In this document: piece after piece, positions 17,873-26,138 of the stretch
Layout: each line of letters begins with the position of its first letter
Position numbering within the stretch: position 1 is the first letter of the stretch
Source: CAVZBW01 sp963778465
GTDB lineage: Bacteria > Actinomycetota > Acidimicrobiia > Acidimicrobiales > RAAP-2
Assembly (NCBI GenBank): GCA_963778465.1
Contig: CAVZUK010000004.1
Location: forward strand, 148,609 to 212,608
Direction of reading: 5' to 3'
DNA length: 64,000 bases
Notes under the pieces: model-generated
Databases searched by the model: none
What the model was told of the DNA's origin: nothing
Seen by the model: only the letters and a program-made list of their open reading frames with translations
Made by a program: the position numbers and the translations under genes

Positions 17873-18436
17873 TCAGCGCCCACCCATGGCGCTCCGTGCG
17901 ACATCACGGGCCTTGTCGAACATCGCGGCGACGGGCCCGACCAGCAGGTTGCCGGGGGGCGTGTCGGGTGCATGCGGATGTGGATGCGTGGGCGCGCTCG
18001 CCTTTGCCCTCTCGTATCGAACGCCCAGTGCGATCCGCTCCTCGTCGTCTTCCACAGCTCGCAGCAAGGGAAAGATCTCCCGTTCCTCTGCCTCGGCATG
18101 ACGCAGGATCGCACGCTCGAGCTTCGCCAGCCCGCGCCCGAACTCGTCACTCGTCGGGTCCGTCTTCTCCAGGACGGCGAGCCTCTCCTCGGCCGTAGCT
18201 TGTTCCTCGAGCCGCGGGGCTGCCTCAGCGCCCCCGTGGGGCGCGTCCAGGCGGATGGTGGGATAGAGGACGATCTCCTCCGCGACCTCGTGGCACACGA
18301 GGTCTTGCACCAGCTCGCAAAAGAGAGGCTGGCGCTCTTCGGCGGCAGCCTTGTCCAGCGAGGCGAACTGCTTCTTCAGTGCCTCGTGGTCGGCGAGGAG
18401 CAGATGGAGAATGTCGGTCCGGGGTGTCGCACTCAT
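17873..18436 (-). CDS. Hemerythrin HHE-domain protein
   Basis: This is a 187-residue helical protein with a hemerythrin-like diiron site. The His/Glu ligand motifs are LLADHEALKKQF, VCHEVAEEIVLYP and ILRHAEAEEREIFPLL, the normal spacing for HHE cation-binding domains. Such proteins sense or store O2, NO or iron and are often under stress sigma control. ATG 18436 has AGGGAG 3-8 bases upstream. A GTTT-N15-GGGTAG promoter sits far upstream at 18660-18684, leaving a leader of about 215 bases. The C-terminal tail is His/Pro-rich and then hydrophobic. Confidence 0.88.
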   Translation of the reverse strand: MSATPRTDILHLLLADHEALKKQFASLDKAAAEERQPLFCELVQDLVCHEVAEEIVLYPTIRLDAPHGGAEAAPRLEEQATAEERLAVLEKTDPTSDEFGRGLAKLERAILRHAEAEEREIFPLLRAVEDDEERIALGVRYERAKASAPTHPHPHAPDTPPGNLLVGPVAAMFDKARDVARSAMGGR

Positions 18437-18659
18437 GGGTCTCCCTTCGGTGACATCGTTCACGTCGGCAACGATGGTTGCCTCCTTCGCGTGGCTACCC
18501 GCACGGACCGGAGCACGACCCGCGGACCGGGTGTCCAGCGACCGAGCGTCGCGATCACGCTCACCCTGACGCGCAAACCGCCCCCGTTCCCAGGGGCGGA
18601 AGCGCAGCCGGCGCTCTCCTTGAGCGTGGGTGCAAATCTCGAAGCGCCCGACGAGAGGC

Positions 18660-18684
18660 CTACCCCCAAATAAGAGACATAAAC
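18660..18684 (-). promoter_or_regulatory. SigB/SigF-type promoter upstream of the hemerythrin gene
   Basis: On the minus strand, GTTT (18684-18681), exactly 15 bases and GGGTAG (18665-18660) fit the general-stress consensus. The next gene on that strand is the hemerythrin gene at 18436, so the predicted leader is about 215 bases. The spacer is unusually AT-rich for this genome. Confidence 0.68.
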
Positions 18685-18733
18685 GGTCGGCCAGGCTCGA
18701 ATGATCGTCAGGAGCTGGGGTAGGGGAGGCTTC

Positions 18734-19477
18734 ATGACTGTCGCTAAGCGAGCCGGGCGGTGCCTCTTGGCCGCTCCCATCATCGCCACCAGCTTCGAAA
18801 CGCTTCGGGATCCCGCAGCCCGGGTCAAACTCTTCGAACCTGCGGCAGAGGTGGTGCTCCAACGTGTGCCTGATTCTGCACGCCGCGTGCTCGGGTTCAG
18901 AGACGCCACCGAGATCGCAAGGACGAGCGCCCTGGCCGAAGCCGGAGCGGCGATGCTGGTCAGTTCCCGTCGATGGCGTCGGCTGGGGGCGATGGCGTTG
19001 CTCGGCACGCTCGGTCCGAGAACGTTTCTCTTCCATCCCTTCTGGAAGGAACAGGACCCTGACCAGCGCACCAGCCAGCAAGCGAGTCTTCTCGCGGACC
19101 TGGGGATCCTCGGAGGACTGCTCCTCGTGGCTTTCGATCGCGAAGTGCCGAGGATCCGTGTACGTTCCTGCCGCCGGGCTCGCCGGAGCTCCAGGCGTGC
19201 GGCGGTCACCGTTGGCGCGCAGCGGGGCCTTCGTCGAGCGCGGGCACACTCTCGGGAGGCCGGCAGCAGCGCGCGAGATGTCGGGAGCAGGGTCGGCGGA
19301 CTCGCCACTCGAGCGGTCGACGCGGCGGACGGCGGAGGGGTCGTGGCGCTCGAGCTCGGAAGGAGGACGGCGAGCAAGGGGGCCCACGTGGCTCGCGAGG
19401 CTCAAGAGCTGGGAAGTCACGCACTCGGCGATGCAGTGGCCCGAGCCGCACGAACGGTCACGAATGCCCGGCCATAG
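18734..19477 (+). CDS. DoxX-like small membrane protein with long basic C-terminal tail
   Basis: The product has 247 residues. The N-terminal 120 residues carry the DoxX-type arrangement of hydrophobic segments (CLLAAPIIATSFETLRDP, ALAEAGAAMLVSS, LADLGILGGLLLVAFD). HPFWKEQDPDQRTSQQ lies between the last two and is typical of the family. A second part of about 120 residues is Arg/Ala/Ser-rich and probably cytosolic. ATG 18734 has GGGGAGG 3 bases upstream. DoxX relatives take part in thiol/redox stress membrane complexes; that role here is inferred from family and from its place in the stress island. A hairpin follows the stop. Confidence 0.72.
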   Translation: MTVAKRAGRCLLAAPIIATSFETLRDPAARVKLFEPAAEVVLQRVPDSARRVLGFRDATEIARTSALAEAGAAMLVSSRRWRRLGAMALLGTLGPRTFLFHPFWKEQDPDQRTSQQASLLADLGILGGLLLVAFDREVPRIRVRSCRRARRSSRRAAVTVGAQRGLRRARAHSREAGSSARDVGSRVGGLATRAVDAADGGGVVALELGRRTASKGAHVAREAQELGSHALGDAVARAARTVTNARP

Positions 19478-19479
19478 CG

Positions 19480-19498
19480 TCTTGCGAGGATCGCAAGA
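19480..19498 (+). terminator. Hairpin directly after the DoxX-like gene
   Basis: Bases 19480-19487 pair perfectly with 19491-19498 (8 bp, 3-base loop), starting 3 bases after the stop. No T-tract follows. The remaining bases to 19727 hold no recognisable gene; a second 7-bp inverted repeat (19719-19725 with 19733-19739) lies next to the CHAD-gene promoter. Confidence 0.5.
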
Positions 19499-19727
19499 GA
19501 CAGGAGGCCGGAGCAGTGAGTGAGCTTCATGGAATCGCTCGGTTCAGGATCCACGAGGGCAGGCTCGACGGGTTTGAGCGCTTGTCCGCTCGATGCGTGA
19601 AGTTGGTGCAGACCAAGGATGCGGGAGGCGGGCAGCCCCGTCCGTCTCTTCACGCCCTTCCTGTCGAGGTAAGGGAGCCTCCCCAGTCCCGGTGAAGTCG
19701 GATCGGCCGTAGCTCTTTGGATCCCGC

Positions 19728-19753
19728 CTTTGGGGATCCGTCCGTTTGGGTAG
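19728..19753 (+). promoter_or_regulatory. Possible SigB-type promoter for the CYTH-CHAD gene
   Basis: CTTT, 16 bases, then GGGTAG at 19748-19753 match the stress promoter at all but one of the -35 positions. The -10 ends only 9 bases before the ATG at 19763, so a transcript from here would be leaderless or nearly so. Confidence 0.4.
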
Positions 19754-19762
19754 TCGTCCCCC

Positions 19763-21352
19763 ATGACAACGACAACCGCGAACGTGGAGCGTGAGGTCAA
19801 GCTCGGTGCCGATTGGACGCTCGACCTGCCCGACCTGCGGCCCATCGTCGGTCGGACGACTCGCGAGCCGGACCAGGACCTGCGAACAGCCTATTTCGAC
19901 ACCGAAGACCTGCGGCTGTGGCGGCGCGGGCTCACACTGCGTCACCGGACAGAGAAGGGGGACGGGCCAGCCGGTGTCTGGACGCTCAAACTGCCGAACG
20001 GCGAGGAGGGGACCACCCTTCAGAGGATGGAGCTGTCCTGGCCCGGCCAACGCTCGACGGTGCCGGGTGAAGCGCTCCGGGTGTTGAGCGCCATCGCTCG
20101 ACGCGCTCCCCTCGAGCAGATAGCGGAGCTCGCCACGACCCGTCACCGCCTCTTGCTCGGCGACCCCGGAGGTGAGTCGCTGGTCGAGCTCGACGACGAC
20201 GTCGTCACCATCATGGGTGGCACTCGCGACGGCATCCGATTTCGCCAGATCGAGCTGGAGTTGGCGGGTAGCGATGCGGGATTCCTCGGCGCGGTCGTGA
20301 AGGAGTTACAGCGGGCCGGAGCCTTCCCCGACAATGAGCCCAAGCTGGCCAAGGCGATCAGTGCGTGGACAGCAGCGCACGAAGCCAGAGCCGGGACGTG
20401 CGTGCCCAAGCCCGAGTCATTGACCCCCGAGTCGTCGCTCGCCGATGTCGTGAGGGCGAGCATCTCGGGTGGCTTGGACCGGCTCGTCGACCACGACTTC
20501 CGGCTGCGCGTATCACCCTCCGATCCGCCGATGCGCGACGTACACCAAGCACGGGTGGCGACCCGGCGCCTTCGCTCCGATCTCAAGACCTTCGCCGAAT
20601 TGCTGGACCCGGTTTGGTTGCGCCACACGCGCGACGACCTCCGCTGGGTCGGCGACGCGCTCGGCCAGGTGCGGGACGTCGACGTCCTCACGAGGTCGCT
20701 CCTGACGGACGAGAACGGCTCGTCGCTGGGTGACTCCGCCTTTCGTGATCAGTGCCGGGACGGCCTTCAGTCCGAGCGCTATGCCGCAGCGGGGCGGCTG
20801 ACACAGGTACTCGCCGACGAAGAGCGCTACCTCAACCTGCTCGATCGGCTCCAAGCAGCCGCGTTGCATCCGCCACTTCTCGAACGGGACATTGTCCGGC
20901 GAACGGATGCGGTCGCTTCGAGCGGCCATCCCTCTCCCGGCGCTCGCGCTTCCGACGCGCTCCCGGCGGTCGTGGGAACCCAGTGGAGGTCGCTCCGGAA
21001 ACGTGTGCGCAAGGCCGGTCGGCATCCGTCGGACAAGGACCTCCATCGCATCCGGATCCGAGCCAAGCAGCTGCGCTACGCCGCGGAAGCGGCAGCTCCG
21101 GTGGTCGGCAAGCGGGCGTCGAAACTGGCCTCGGCGGCTCAGCGGATCCAGACGACCTTGGGCGAGCATCATGACGCCGTCGCCGCCGAGCACGAGCTGA
21201 TGTCGCTCGTACCAGGGCTATCCCCCCCGGCCGCCTTTGCGGCCGGTGTGCGCTCGTCAAAGATTGCGAGTCGTCAGGAGGACCGTCGCAGAGAGTGGAA
21301 GAGGGACTGGCGGAACCTCCGCCACAAGAATCAACTCCGATGGCTTGCCTGA
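19763..21352 (+). CDS. CYTH and CHAD domain-containing protein
   Basis: This is a 529-residue protein. The N-terminal CYTH domain (about 5-200) begins with the diagnostic ExExK motif VEREVKL, and later has LRHRTEKG and WTLKLPN, the Arg/Lys strands of the triphosphate tunnel. The C-terminal CHAD domain (about 225-515) has the conserved His helices VHQARVATRRLRSDLKTF and DLHRIRIRAKQLRYAAEA. CHAD domains bind inorganic polyphosphate and CYTH domains hydrolyse or bind triphosphates, so a role in polyphosphate metabolism under stress is likely. No ribosome binding site is seen, consistent with a leaderless transcript. Confidence 0.92.
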   Translation: MTTTTANVEREVKLGADWTLDLPDLRPIVGRTTREPDQDLRTAYFDTEDLRLWRRGLTLRHRTEKGDGPAGVWTLKLPNGEEGTTLQRMELSWPGQRSTVPGEALRVLSAIARRAPLEQIAELATTRHRLLLGDPGGESLVELDDDVVTIMGGTRDGIRFRQIELELAGSDAGFLGAVVKELQRAGAFPDNEPKLAKAISAWTAAHEARAGTCVPKPESLTPESSLADVVRASISGGLDRLVDHDFRLRVSPSDPPMRDVHQARVATRRLRSDLKTFAELLDPVWLRHTRDDLRWVGDALGQVRDVDVLTRSLLTDENGSSLGDSAFRDQCRDGLQSERYAAAGRLTQVLADEERYLNLLDRLQAAALHPPLLERDIVRRTDAVASSGHPSPGARASDALPAVVGTQWRSLRKRVRKAGRHPSDKDLHRIRIRAKQLRYAAEAAAPVVGKRASKLASAAQRIQTTLGEHHDAVAAEHELMSLVPGLSPPAAFAAGVRSSKIASRQEDRRREWKRDWRNLRHKNQLRWLA

Positions 21353-21385
21353 GAGCTCGGCTGGGTCCCGGGCACACCGTGGGCG

Positions 21386-21634
21386 CTACCCCTGGCTCCC
21401 TGCGAGCCGTACGTAGTTCCAATGGGCCCCGTACCCGAAGGAGTGTCCTCCGAGCTTCGCCAATTCGTCTGCGATTCGTTCGGCGGATGTCGGATCGGCC
21501 TTGAGAACTTGCCGGACCGCTTCGTAGAGATCTTCGCCGCATTCGCGATCGTTGGTGTTCACGCGCTGAATGGCATGCCAGGGGTGCCGGAAAAAGCCGT
21601 GATCCTGGTCGAGTGCCGTGCTCGGGTCGTTGGC
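21386..21634 (-). CDS. Possible small gene or remnant without a clear start
   Basis: An open stretch of about 80 codons ends at 21386 and looks protein-like: WHAIQRVNTNDRECGEDLYE, then ADPTSAERIADELAKLGGHS, ending in HWNYVRLAGSQG. Its composition (acidic helices, few Arg/Pro/Ser runs) differs from the shadow frames around it. There is no in-frame ATG nearby; a GTG at 21562 would give 58 residues but has no ribosome binding site. The conserved-looking part fades upstream of about 21610. It is either a short gene with a frameshifted N-terminus or a remnant. Function unknown. Confidence 0.35.
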   Translation of the reverse strand, partial: ANDPSTALDQDHGFFRHPWHAIQRVNTNDRECGEDLYEAVRQVLKADPTSAERIADELAKLGGHSFGYGAHWNYVRLAGSQG

Positions 21635-21698
21635 GGCCCTTCTCGTCGGTTCTGTTCGGATCGTCCAGATGCGCCGGCAGGTCGTAAGGGAGGACGAC

Positions 21699-24011
21699 CT
21701 AAGAGAATTTGATGGCCAAGAGCGCGACATCATCGATCCGCTCGGCACCGACCATGTCGATGACCCGGTCGCACAGCGAAGTGGGATCGGCAGCGCCGTC
21801 CATTGCGACCGCAGCAAGCCGGGCCATGCTCTTATCCACGCCGATGCCGCGTTCGTCGATCACCCCGTCCGTGTAGAGAAGGAGTAGCTGCCCGGGGCAG
21901 ACCGATCCCGTCCATTCCGCGATCGACGCGGCGGGTGCCGCGAGGGGCGGGTTGGGGGAGACCGGGAGATAGGACGCCGAGTGGCCGTCGACGAGCAACG
22001 GTGGGTAGTGGCCGGCCGAGACCACGGTGATGCGTTGCTCGTGCGCGAAGTAGCGCATGACGAGCAACGTGGCCATGCGATCGAATCCGAGTTCGGTCCA
22101 ATGGTCGCTCAGGGTGGCCATCATCTCGGCCGGCCCGGACGAGACGACTCCGAGTGCTCGCACGGCGCTTCGGATCTGTCCCATCAGGGCTGCGGCTTCG
22201 CGATCGTGACCGGCGACGTCGCCGATCACGAAATCAGCACCCTGGTCGTTGCGCCGCATGACGTCGTAGAAGTCGCCGCCGACGTCGATGCCGTTGGTGG
22301 CCGCCAGGTAGCGGCTGTGCACGATCGCCCCGGGTACCTTCGGAATCGACGGAGGGAGGAGAGCGTGCTGCAGGATGTGCGACGTGCGTAGCGTCGTCTC
22401 GTAACGGTGGACGTTGCCGATCACGGCTGCCACCTGGCGCGCCAGCTCCTGAGCGAAGAGCACGTCCTCATGGCCGAAGGCGCGGCTCGTCGAGACGAAG
22501 GTGACGGCGCCGCTCACATCCTGGGAGATGAGTGGAACGGCCAGGTACGAGCGGAACCCGAGTCGCTTGACGAGCCCGTAGTGCTCGTCGTCTCGCGTCG
22601 TGGCGCGAAGGAAGTCGTCGCTCATCCGCTCCGACCACGCCCCGTGCCCGGAGCGGATGACCTCGACCGCGGGGTGGGCGCCGGCAAGTGTGGGAGCGAA
22701 CTCTCTGTGCAACCGGTCCACGACCGGCTGCAAGCGAGCGTCTCGATGCCGCGCCACGATGCGCTCGACTCGCCCGTCCTCGTCGAGGATGTCGATCAGG
22801 CAGATGTCCCCGAGCACCCGGAGCGCGAGGTCGGCCAGGCGGTTGAGGGCGGCGGCGAAGTCGGGAGCCTCTGCCGTCGCTCGGGAAGCGTCAGCAAGGA
22901 ACCCACTGATACGGGCGAGGCCCTCGCGCTCTTCGTGGGTACGGGCACGGCCGGCCGCCTGCGCGGCCCGGTGGACGGCCAGCTGCAGGAGCTCGCGCTC
23001 GCCAGCGCCGAAAGCGTCCTCCTTGGGGCTGGTGACTCGCAGGGCGCCAATGGGCTCGTCCCCGACGACGATCGGCACGATGGCAAGGCTCTGCTCCTCG
23101 GGCGTGAGGCGGTAGAGGCCCGGCAGTCGGGACTCGAGCTCCGCCGCGCTGCGTGCGAACACCGCCCGGCCGGTCCGGACGGCTTCGCAGAGCACCAACG
23201 GCCGGTCGAGGTCGATGGCCTCGACGTCCTGCGCACACGCCCCGCTGGCGCGCACCAAGCGATCGCCGCTGCGTAACCACACGGTGCTCCACAGCTCGGC
23301 TTCCGTCAGGCTCAACTGGCCGACGAGGCGGTGGAGGAGATCGGCGACCTCGTCGGTCGTCTTGGCCTGGGCAAGGGTCGCGGTCAGATCCTCGAGGCGA
23401 GCCAGCCGTTGGGCCCGGTCCTCTGCCCCGCGCCTGGCGTCTCGTTCGGCCTGCAGGAGGCGAACCCGCGCGATCGCCGGGGCGAGTCGCTCTGCGACCA
23501 GGCCGAGGAGCTCGGCATCGGCGGTGTCGAACCGGTTTGCAGTGCGGCTCCCCGCATGCAGGACCCCGAGTGTGGACTGCTCGTGCAGGATCGGGACCGC
23601 CACCACCGAGACCATGCCGCTCTCACGAAGGGTGGGCGAGGCCAGGTGCCATCCGGAGAGATCGCCCACGATCAGCGGGCGCCGGGATGCGAGCACCTGG
23701 CCGGCCATCCCCTCGCCGCGAGCAATGCTGATCCCGACGGAGATCTCCTGGTTGAGGCCGACCGCCACACGGGCCACCAGCTCGTCCTCGGCCTCGTTGG
23801 CAACGAGAAGCGAGATGGCGTCGGCGCCCAGGGCGTCTTTGACCCTCGTGATCGATTGGATGGTGAGGAGGTCGACGGCGTAGGGGGTCAGGGCCGCCTG
23901 GGCCGCCATGGTGAGTTCCAGCCACCAGCCTGAGGCCGATTCGCCCGCCGCCCTGGCCGCCTCCAGCAACGCCCGGGAATCCGGCCTCGCGCTTTCCTCT
24001 CCCATGTTCAC
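21699..24011 (-). CDS. Triple-GAF SpoIIE-type PP2C phosphatase (RsbU/RsbP-like)
   Basis: This is a 770-residue signalling phosphatase. Three GAF-like sensor domains occupy about residues 50-200, 210-360 and 370-530, and the SpoIIE/PP2C domain about 555-768. Metal-site motifs are GIDVGGDFYDV, FVIGDVAGHDREAAALMGQI and LLLYTDGVIDERG. It would dephosphorylate a phosphorylated STAS antagonist such as the one encoded at 25351 and so switch on the stress sigma factor in response to a ligand or redox signal. The start is GTG 24011 with GGAGGG 7 bases upstream; ATG 24005 is two codons inside. It is co-directional with the MEDS-ATPase gene upstream and lies on the strand opposite the STAS-RsbW-sigma operon. 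Confidence 0.92.
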   Translation of the reverse strand: MNMGEESARPDSRALLEAARAAGESASGWWLELTMAAQAALTPYAVDLLTIQSITRVKDALGADAISLLVANEAEDELVARVAVGLNQEISVGISIARGEGMAGQVLASRRPLIVGDLSGWHLASPTLRESGMVSVVAVPILHEQSTLGVLHAGSRTANRFDTADAELLGLVAERLAPAIARVRLLQAERDARRGAEDRAQRLARLEDLTATLAQAKTTDEVADLLHRLVGQLSLTEAELWSTVWLRSGDRLVRASGACAQDVEAIDLDRPLVLCEAVRTGRAVFARSAAELESRLPGLYRLTPEEQSLAIVPIVVGDEPIGALRVTSPKEDAFGAGERELLQLAVHRAAQAAGRARTHEEREGLARISGFLADASRATAEAPDFAAALNRLADLALRVLGDICLIDILDEDGRVERIVARHRDARLQPVVDRLHREFAPTLAGAHPAVEVIRSGHGAWSERMSDDFLRATTRDDEHYGLVKRLGFRSYLAVPLISQDVSGAVTFVSTSRAFGHEDVLFAQELARQVAAVIGNVHRYETTLRTSHILQHALLPPSIPKVPGAIVHSRYLAATNGIDVGGDFYDVMRRNDQGADFVIGDVAGHDREAAALMGQIRSAVRALGVVSSGPAEMMATLSDHWTELGFDRMATLLVMRYFAHEQRITVVSAGHYPPLLVDGHSASYLPVSPNPPLAAPAASIAEWTGSVCPGQLLLLYTDGVIDERGIGVDKSMARLAAVAMDGAADPTSLCDRVIDMVGAERIDDVALLAIKFS

Positions 24012-24156
24012 GTCGACACCCTCCGGGTCGAGGGGCGCCCGCAGCGGAGTGCGTTCGCTCCATGACGTGGCGCTCCTGGCCGCCGGCCGTGGGAAACGGC
24101 GCTGGTCCTTTCGACACCGTACCGCCGGGACCGTGCGGGCGCGGGAGGCCCCCTTC

Positions 24157-25089
24157 TCACCGCAGGTGGAGGTGGAGCCGAAGGACCGTGCCTCGCCGCG
24201 AGGACCGGATCTGCACGAGGTCGCAGAGCTGGTTGGCGATCCACAGGCCCCGACCACTCGAGACGTCTGCGGCGGGCCTGCGGCGCCCGGCCAGGACGTC
24301 CTCGAATCGGCCGTCATCCCGGACCTCGCAGACGACCGCTCCCTCCTCGGCCCATACGGACACCTCGGCATGCCCCCCTCCGTGCAGGACGCTGTTCGCG
24401 ACGACCTCGTGGGCGGCCAGGGTGAAGTCCGAGGTGCCGGCCGGATCGAGGCCCAACGACCGTGCCAGGGCCGACACGTGGTGCCGCGCGGCAACCACCG
24501 ACTCGACCTCGACGCCGAATGTCCGCGTCCCAGGCGGCCGCGGTGGCAGCTCGTGCTGGGCGGTGAGGGCGGTGAGGGCGGTGGCGGGCGACTCGCGATA
24601 CTCGTCGTTGGGGAAGGTCCCCGACGCGTCCGAGAGGTGGGGGTGGCGACGGCGCAGGTCCAGAACTGTCTCGGGGGGCACGGTGGAGGAATCGCAGAGG
24701 CACCGGAGCCAGAGGGGCTCGCCCGGCGAGAACTCGAGGTTGACGAGCGTCTCGTGAACGAGGCATTCCTCGATCTCGGCGTGGCGGCGGCCGGCGCGGA
24801 CCGACTCGGCGACCCCGCGACAGGGCGTCTCCGGCACCAGCCCGTCGAGGAACGAACGCCAAAGGGGAATCAGCCGCGCCGGATTGGAACCGAGCCCGTC
24901 CAGATCGGCGAACCGCACCCCGATCGCCGCCGGGCCGAGCCGGTGCCGGAGCTGCGCGGCCCGGGAGCCGTCCACGGCGACGAGCACGTCTTCGCCTGCA
25001 TCGATCCCCTCGCGCACGAACGGCTCGACGGTGGCGAGGAACTCGGCGTCACCGGCGTAGACGGACGCCTCGTGGCAGAAGGGGCGCAC
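24157..25089 (-). CDS. MEDS-domain sensor fused to an anti-sigma regulatory ATPase
   Basis: This is about 310 residues. The N-terminal MEDS domain (about 1-165) begins RPFCHEASVYAGDAEFLATV, the usual opening of this sensory module. The C-terminal RsbW/SpoIIAB-like HATPase_c_2 domain (about 185-310) has N-box AHEVVANSVLHGGG, G1 region VRDDGRFED and G2 box GRGLWIANQLCDL. It would act as a sensing anti-sigma kinase for a STAS protein or sigma factor. The start is uncertain: GTG 25089 gives the family N-terminus but no ribosome binding site is seen, and the frame is open to 25365. It lies directly upstream of the PP2C gene, so both opposing activities are made together. Confidence 0.87.
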   Translation of the reverse strand: MRPFCHEASVYAGDAEFLATVEPFVREGIDAGEDVLVAVDGSRAAQLRHRLGPAAIGVRFADLDGLGSNPARLIPLWRSFLDGLVPETPCRGVAESVRAGRRHAEIEECLVHETLVNLEFSPGEPLWLRCLCDSSTVPPETVLDLRRRHPHLSDASGTFPNDEYRESPATALTALTAQHELPPRPPGTRTFGVEVESVVAARHHVSALARSLGLDPAGTSDFTLAAHEVVANSVLHGGGHAEVSVWAEEGAVVCEVRDDGRFEDVLAGRRRPAADVSSGRGLWIANQLCDLVQIRSSRRGTVLRLHLHLR

Positions 25090-25350
25090 CCTCGAGCGGC
25101 CGCCTCGGGCTCCACCGGTCGAGGGCCTCGCGCCGCCTTCACATGGTACCTGCGTCAAAAGTGGCTCTCCCTGGCCTGCCACCCGGATGACCGGCCACCG
25201 CCGGCCGGACCTCTCATGGCTGGACACACCCCTCGTGGGTTCCATACCCACTCGGCGGGGCGAGCAAACGGCGCCGTCGGCACGCGATAATCGCCGGATC
25301 GGGTCGCTGTAGCGCTCGATGCGGAGGACACCTTGGGAGGGTGACAAGGA

Positions 25351-25707
25351 ATGGACCAGCCGCAAACTCGTGGACCGGATGTTGCGCTTCCCGCCATCGT
25401 GTTGACCGGGGAGATCGACCTTGCAGTGGCCCCCTTGCTGGAGGCTCGCCTCGAGCGCCTCCGGTCCGAGGGTGCGACGACCATCGTGGTCGACCTCCTG
25501 GGCGCAACGTTCCTCGACTCGATCGCCCTCGGCGTCCTGGTCGACGTGCTCGGGCAGTGTCGGGACGCTGGCGGCGAGCTCTACCTCGTGGTGGACGAGC
25601 CCCGCATCTTGAAGGTGCTCGAGATCACCGGTCTCTCCGACATCTTCCCGCTCTATCCGAGTTACGAGCTGCTCGACCGGAACGTGGAAGAGGTCCCGCT
25701 GCCATGA
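25351..25707 (+). CDS. STAS-domain anti-sigma factor antagonist (RsbV-like)
   Basis: This is a 118-residue STAS protein. The fold signature runs IVLTGEIDLAVAPLLEARL, then TIVVDLLGATFLDSIALGVL. In LDSIALG the Ser is the expected phosphorylation site at the helix N-terminus. When unphosphorylated it should bind the RsbW-like partner and release the sigma factor. The ATG has AAGGA with short spacing upstream. The stop overlaps the next ATG (ATGA at 25704-25707), giving a translationally coupled V-W-sigma operon. Confidence 0.92.
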   Translation: MDQPQTRGPDVALPAIVLTGEIDLAVAPLLEARLERLRSEGATTIVVDLLGATFLDSIALGVLVDVLGQCRDAGGELYLVVDEPRILKVLEITGLSDIFPLYPSYELLDRNVEEVPLP

Positions 25708-26138
25708 TCGAAACGTTCTCGAAGACGGCGAAGGACGAGGTGATCGAGCTCTCTTTCCCGGCGCAAGGGGACCTGATCACCCTGGCGAGGTTCACCGCCG
25801 CCACCGTGGCGACCCGCGCAGGCTTCGATGTCGAGGAGGTCGAGGACCTCCGCCTCGCCGTCGACGAGCTGTGCGTCTCCTTCGGCCCACTCACGGGCGA
25901 TCGACCCCTCCGGATCGAATTCCGGCGCCTCGACGACGTGGTCGCCGTCGAGTGCATCCTGGATCCTCCCCCTGCCGGACCGTCGGGCCCGCAGGGCGTC
26001 TCCGGAGAGGACGGATTGCCCGTGTTCGAGCTCTCCAAGCAATTGCTGGACGCGCTGGTCGACGCTCACGGTCGAGAGTCCGTGGGTGGCATGCAGTGCG
26101 CATGGCTGCGAAAGCGGCGAGGTTCCGCCCAGAGATGA
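25704..26138 (+). CDS. RsbW-like anti-sigma factor with an altered N-box
   Basis: This 144-residue protein lies between the STAS and sigma genes and overlaps both by 4 bp, the canonical position of the anti-sigma kinase RsbW/SpoIIAB. The alpha/beta GHKL layout is visible (LARFTAATVATRAGF, VEDLRLAVDELCVSFG, VFELSKQLLDALVD). The N-box is DELCVSFGPL, without the Asn that normally holds Mg-ATP, and no clear GxG box is seen. It could therefore bind the sigma factor without strong kinase activity, leaving phosphorylation to the MEDS-ATPase or the other RsbW-like protein. The loss of the Asn is seen directly; the consequence is inferred. Confidence 0.82.
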   Translation: MIETFSKTAKDEVIELSFPAQGDLITLARFTAATVATRAGFDVEEVEDLRLAVDELCVSFGPLTGDRPLRIEFRRLDDVVAVECILDPPPAGPSGPQGVSGEDGLPVFELSKQLLDALVDAHGRESVGGMQCAWLRKRRGSAQR

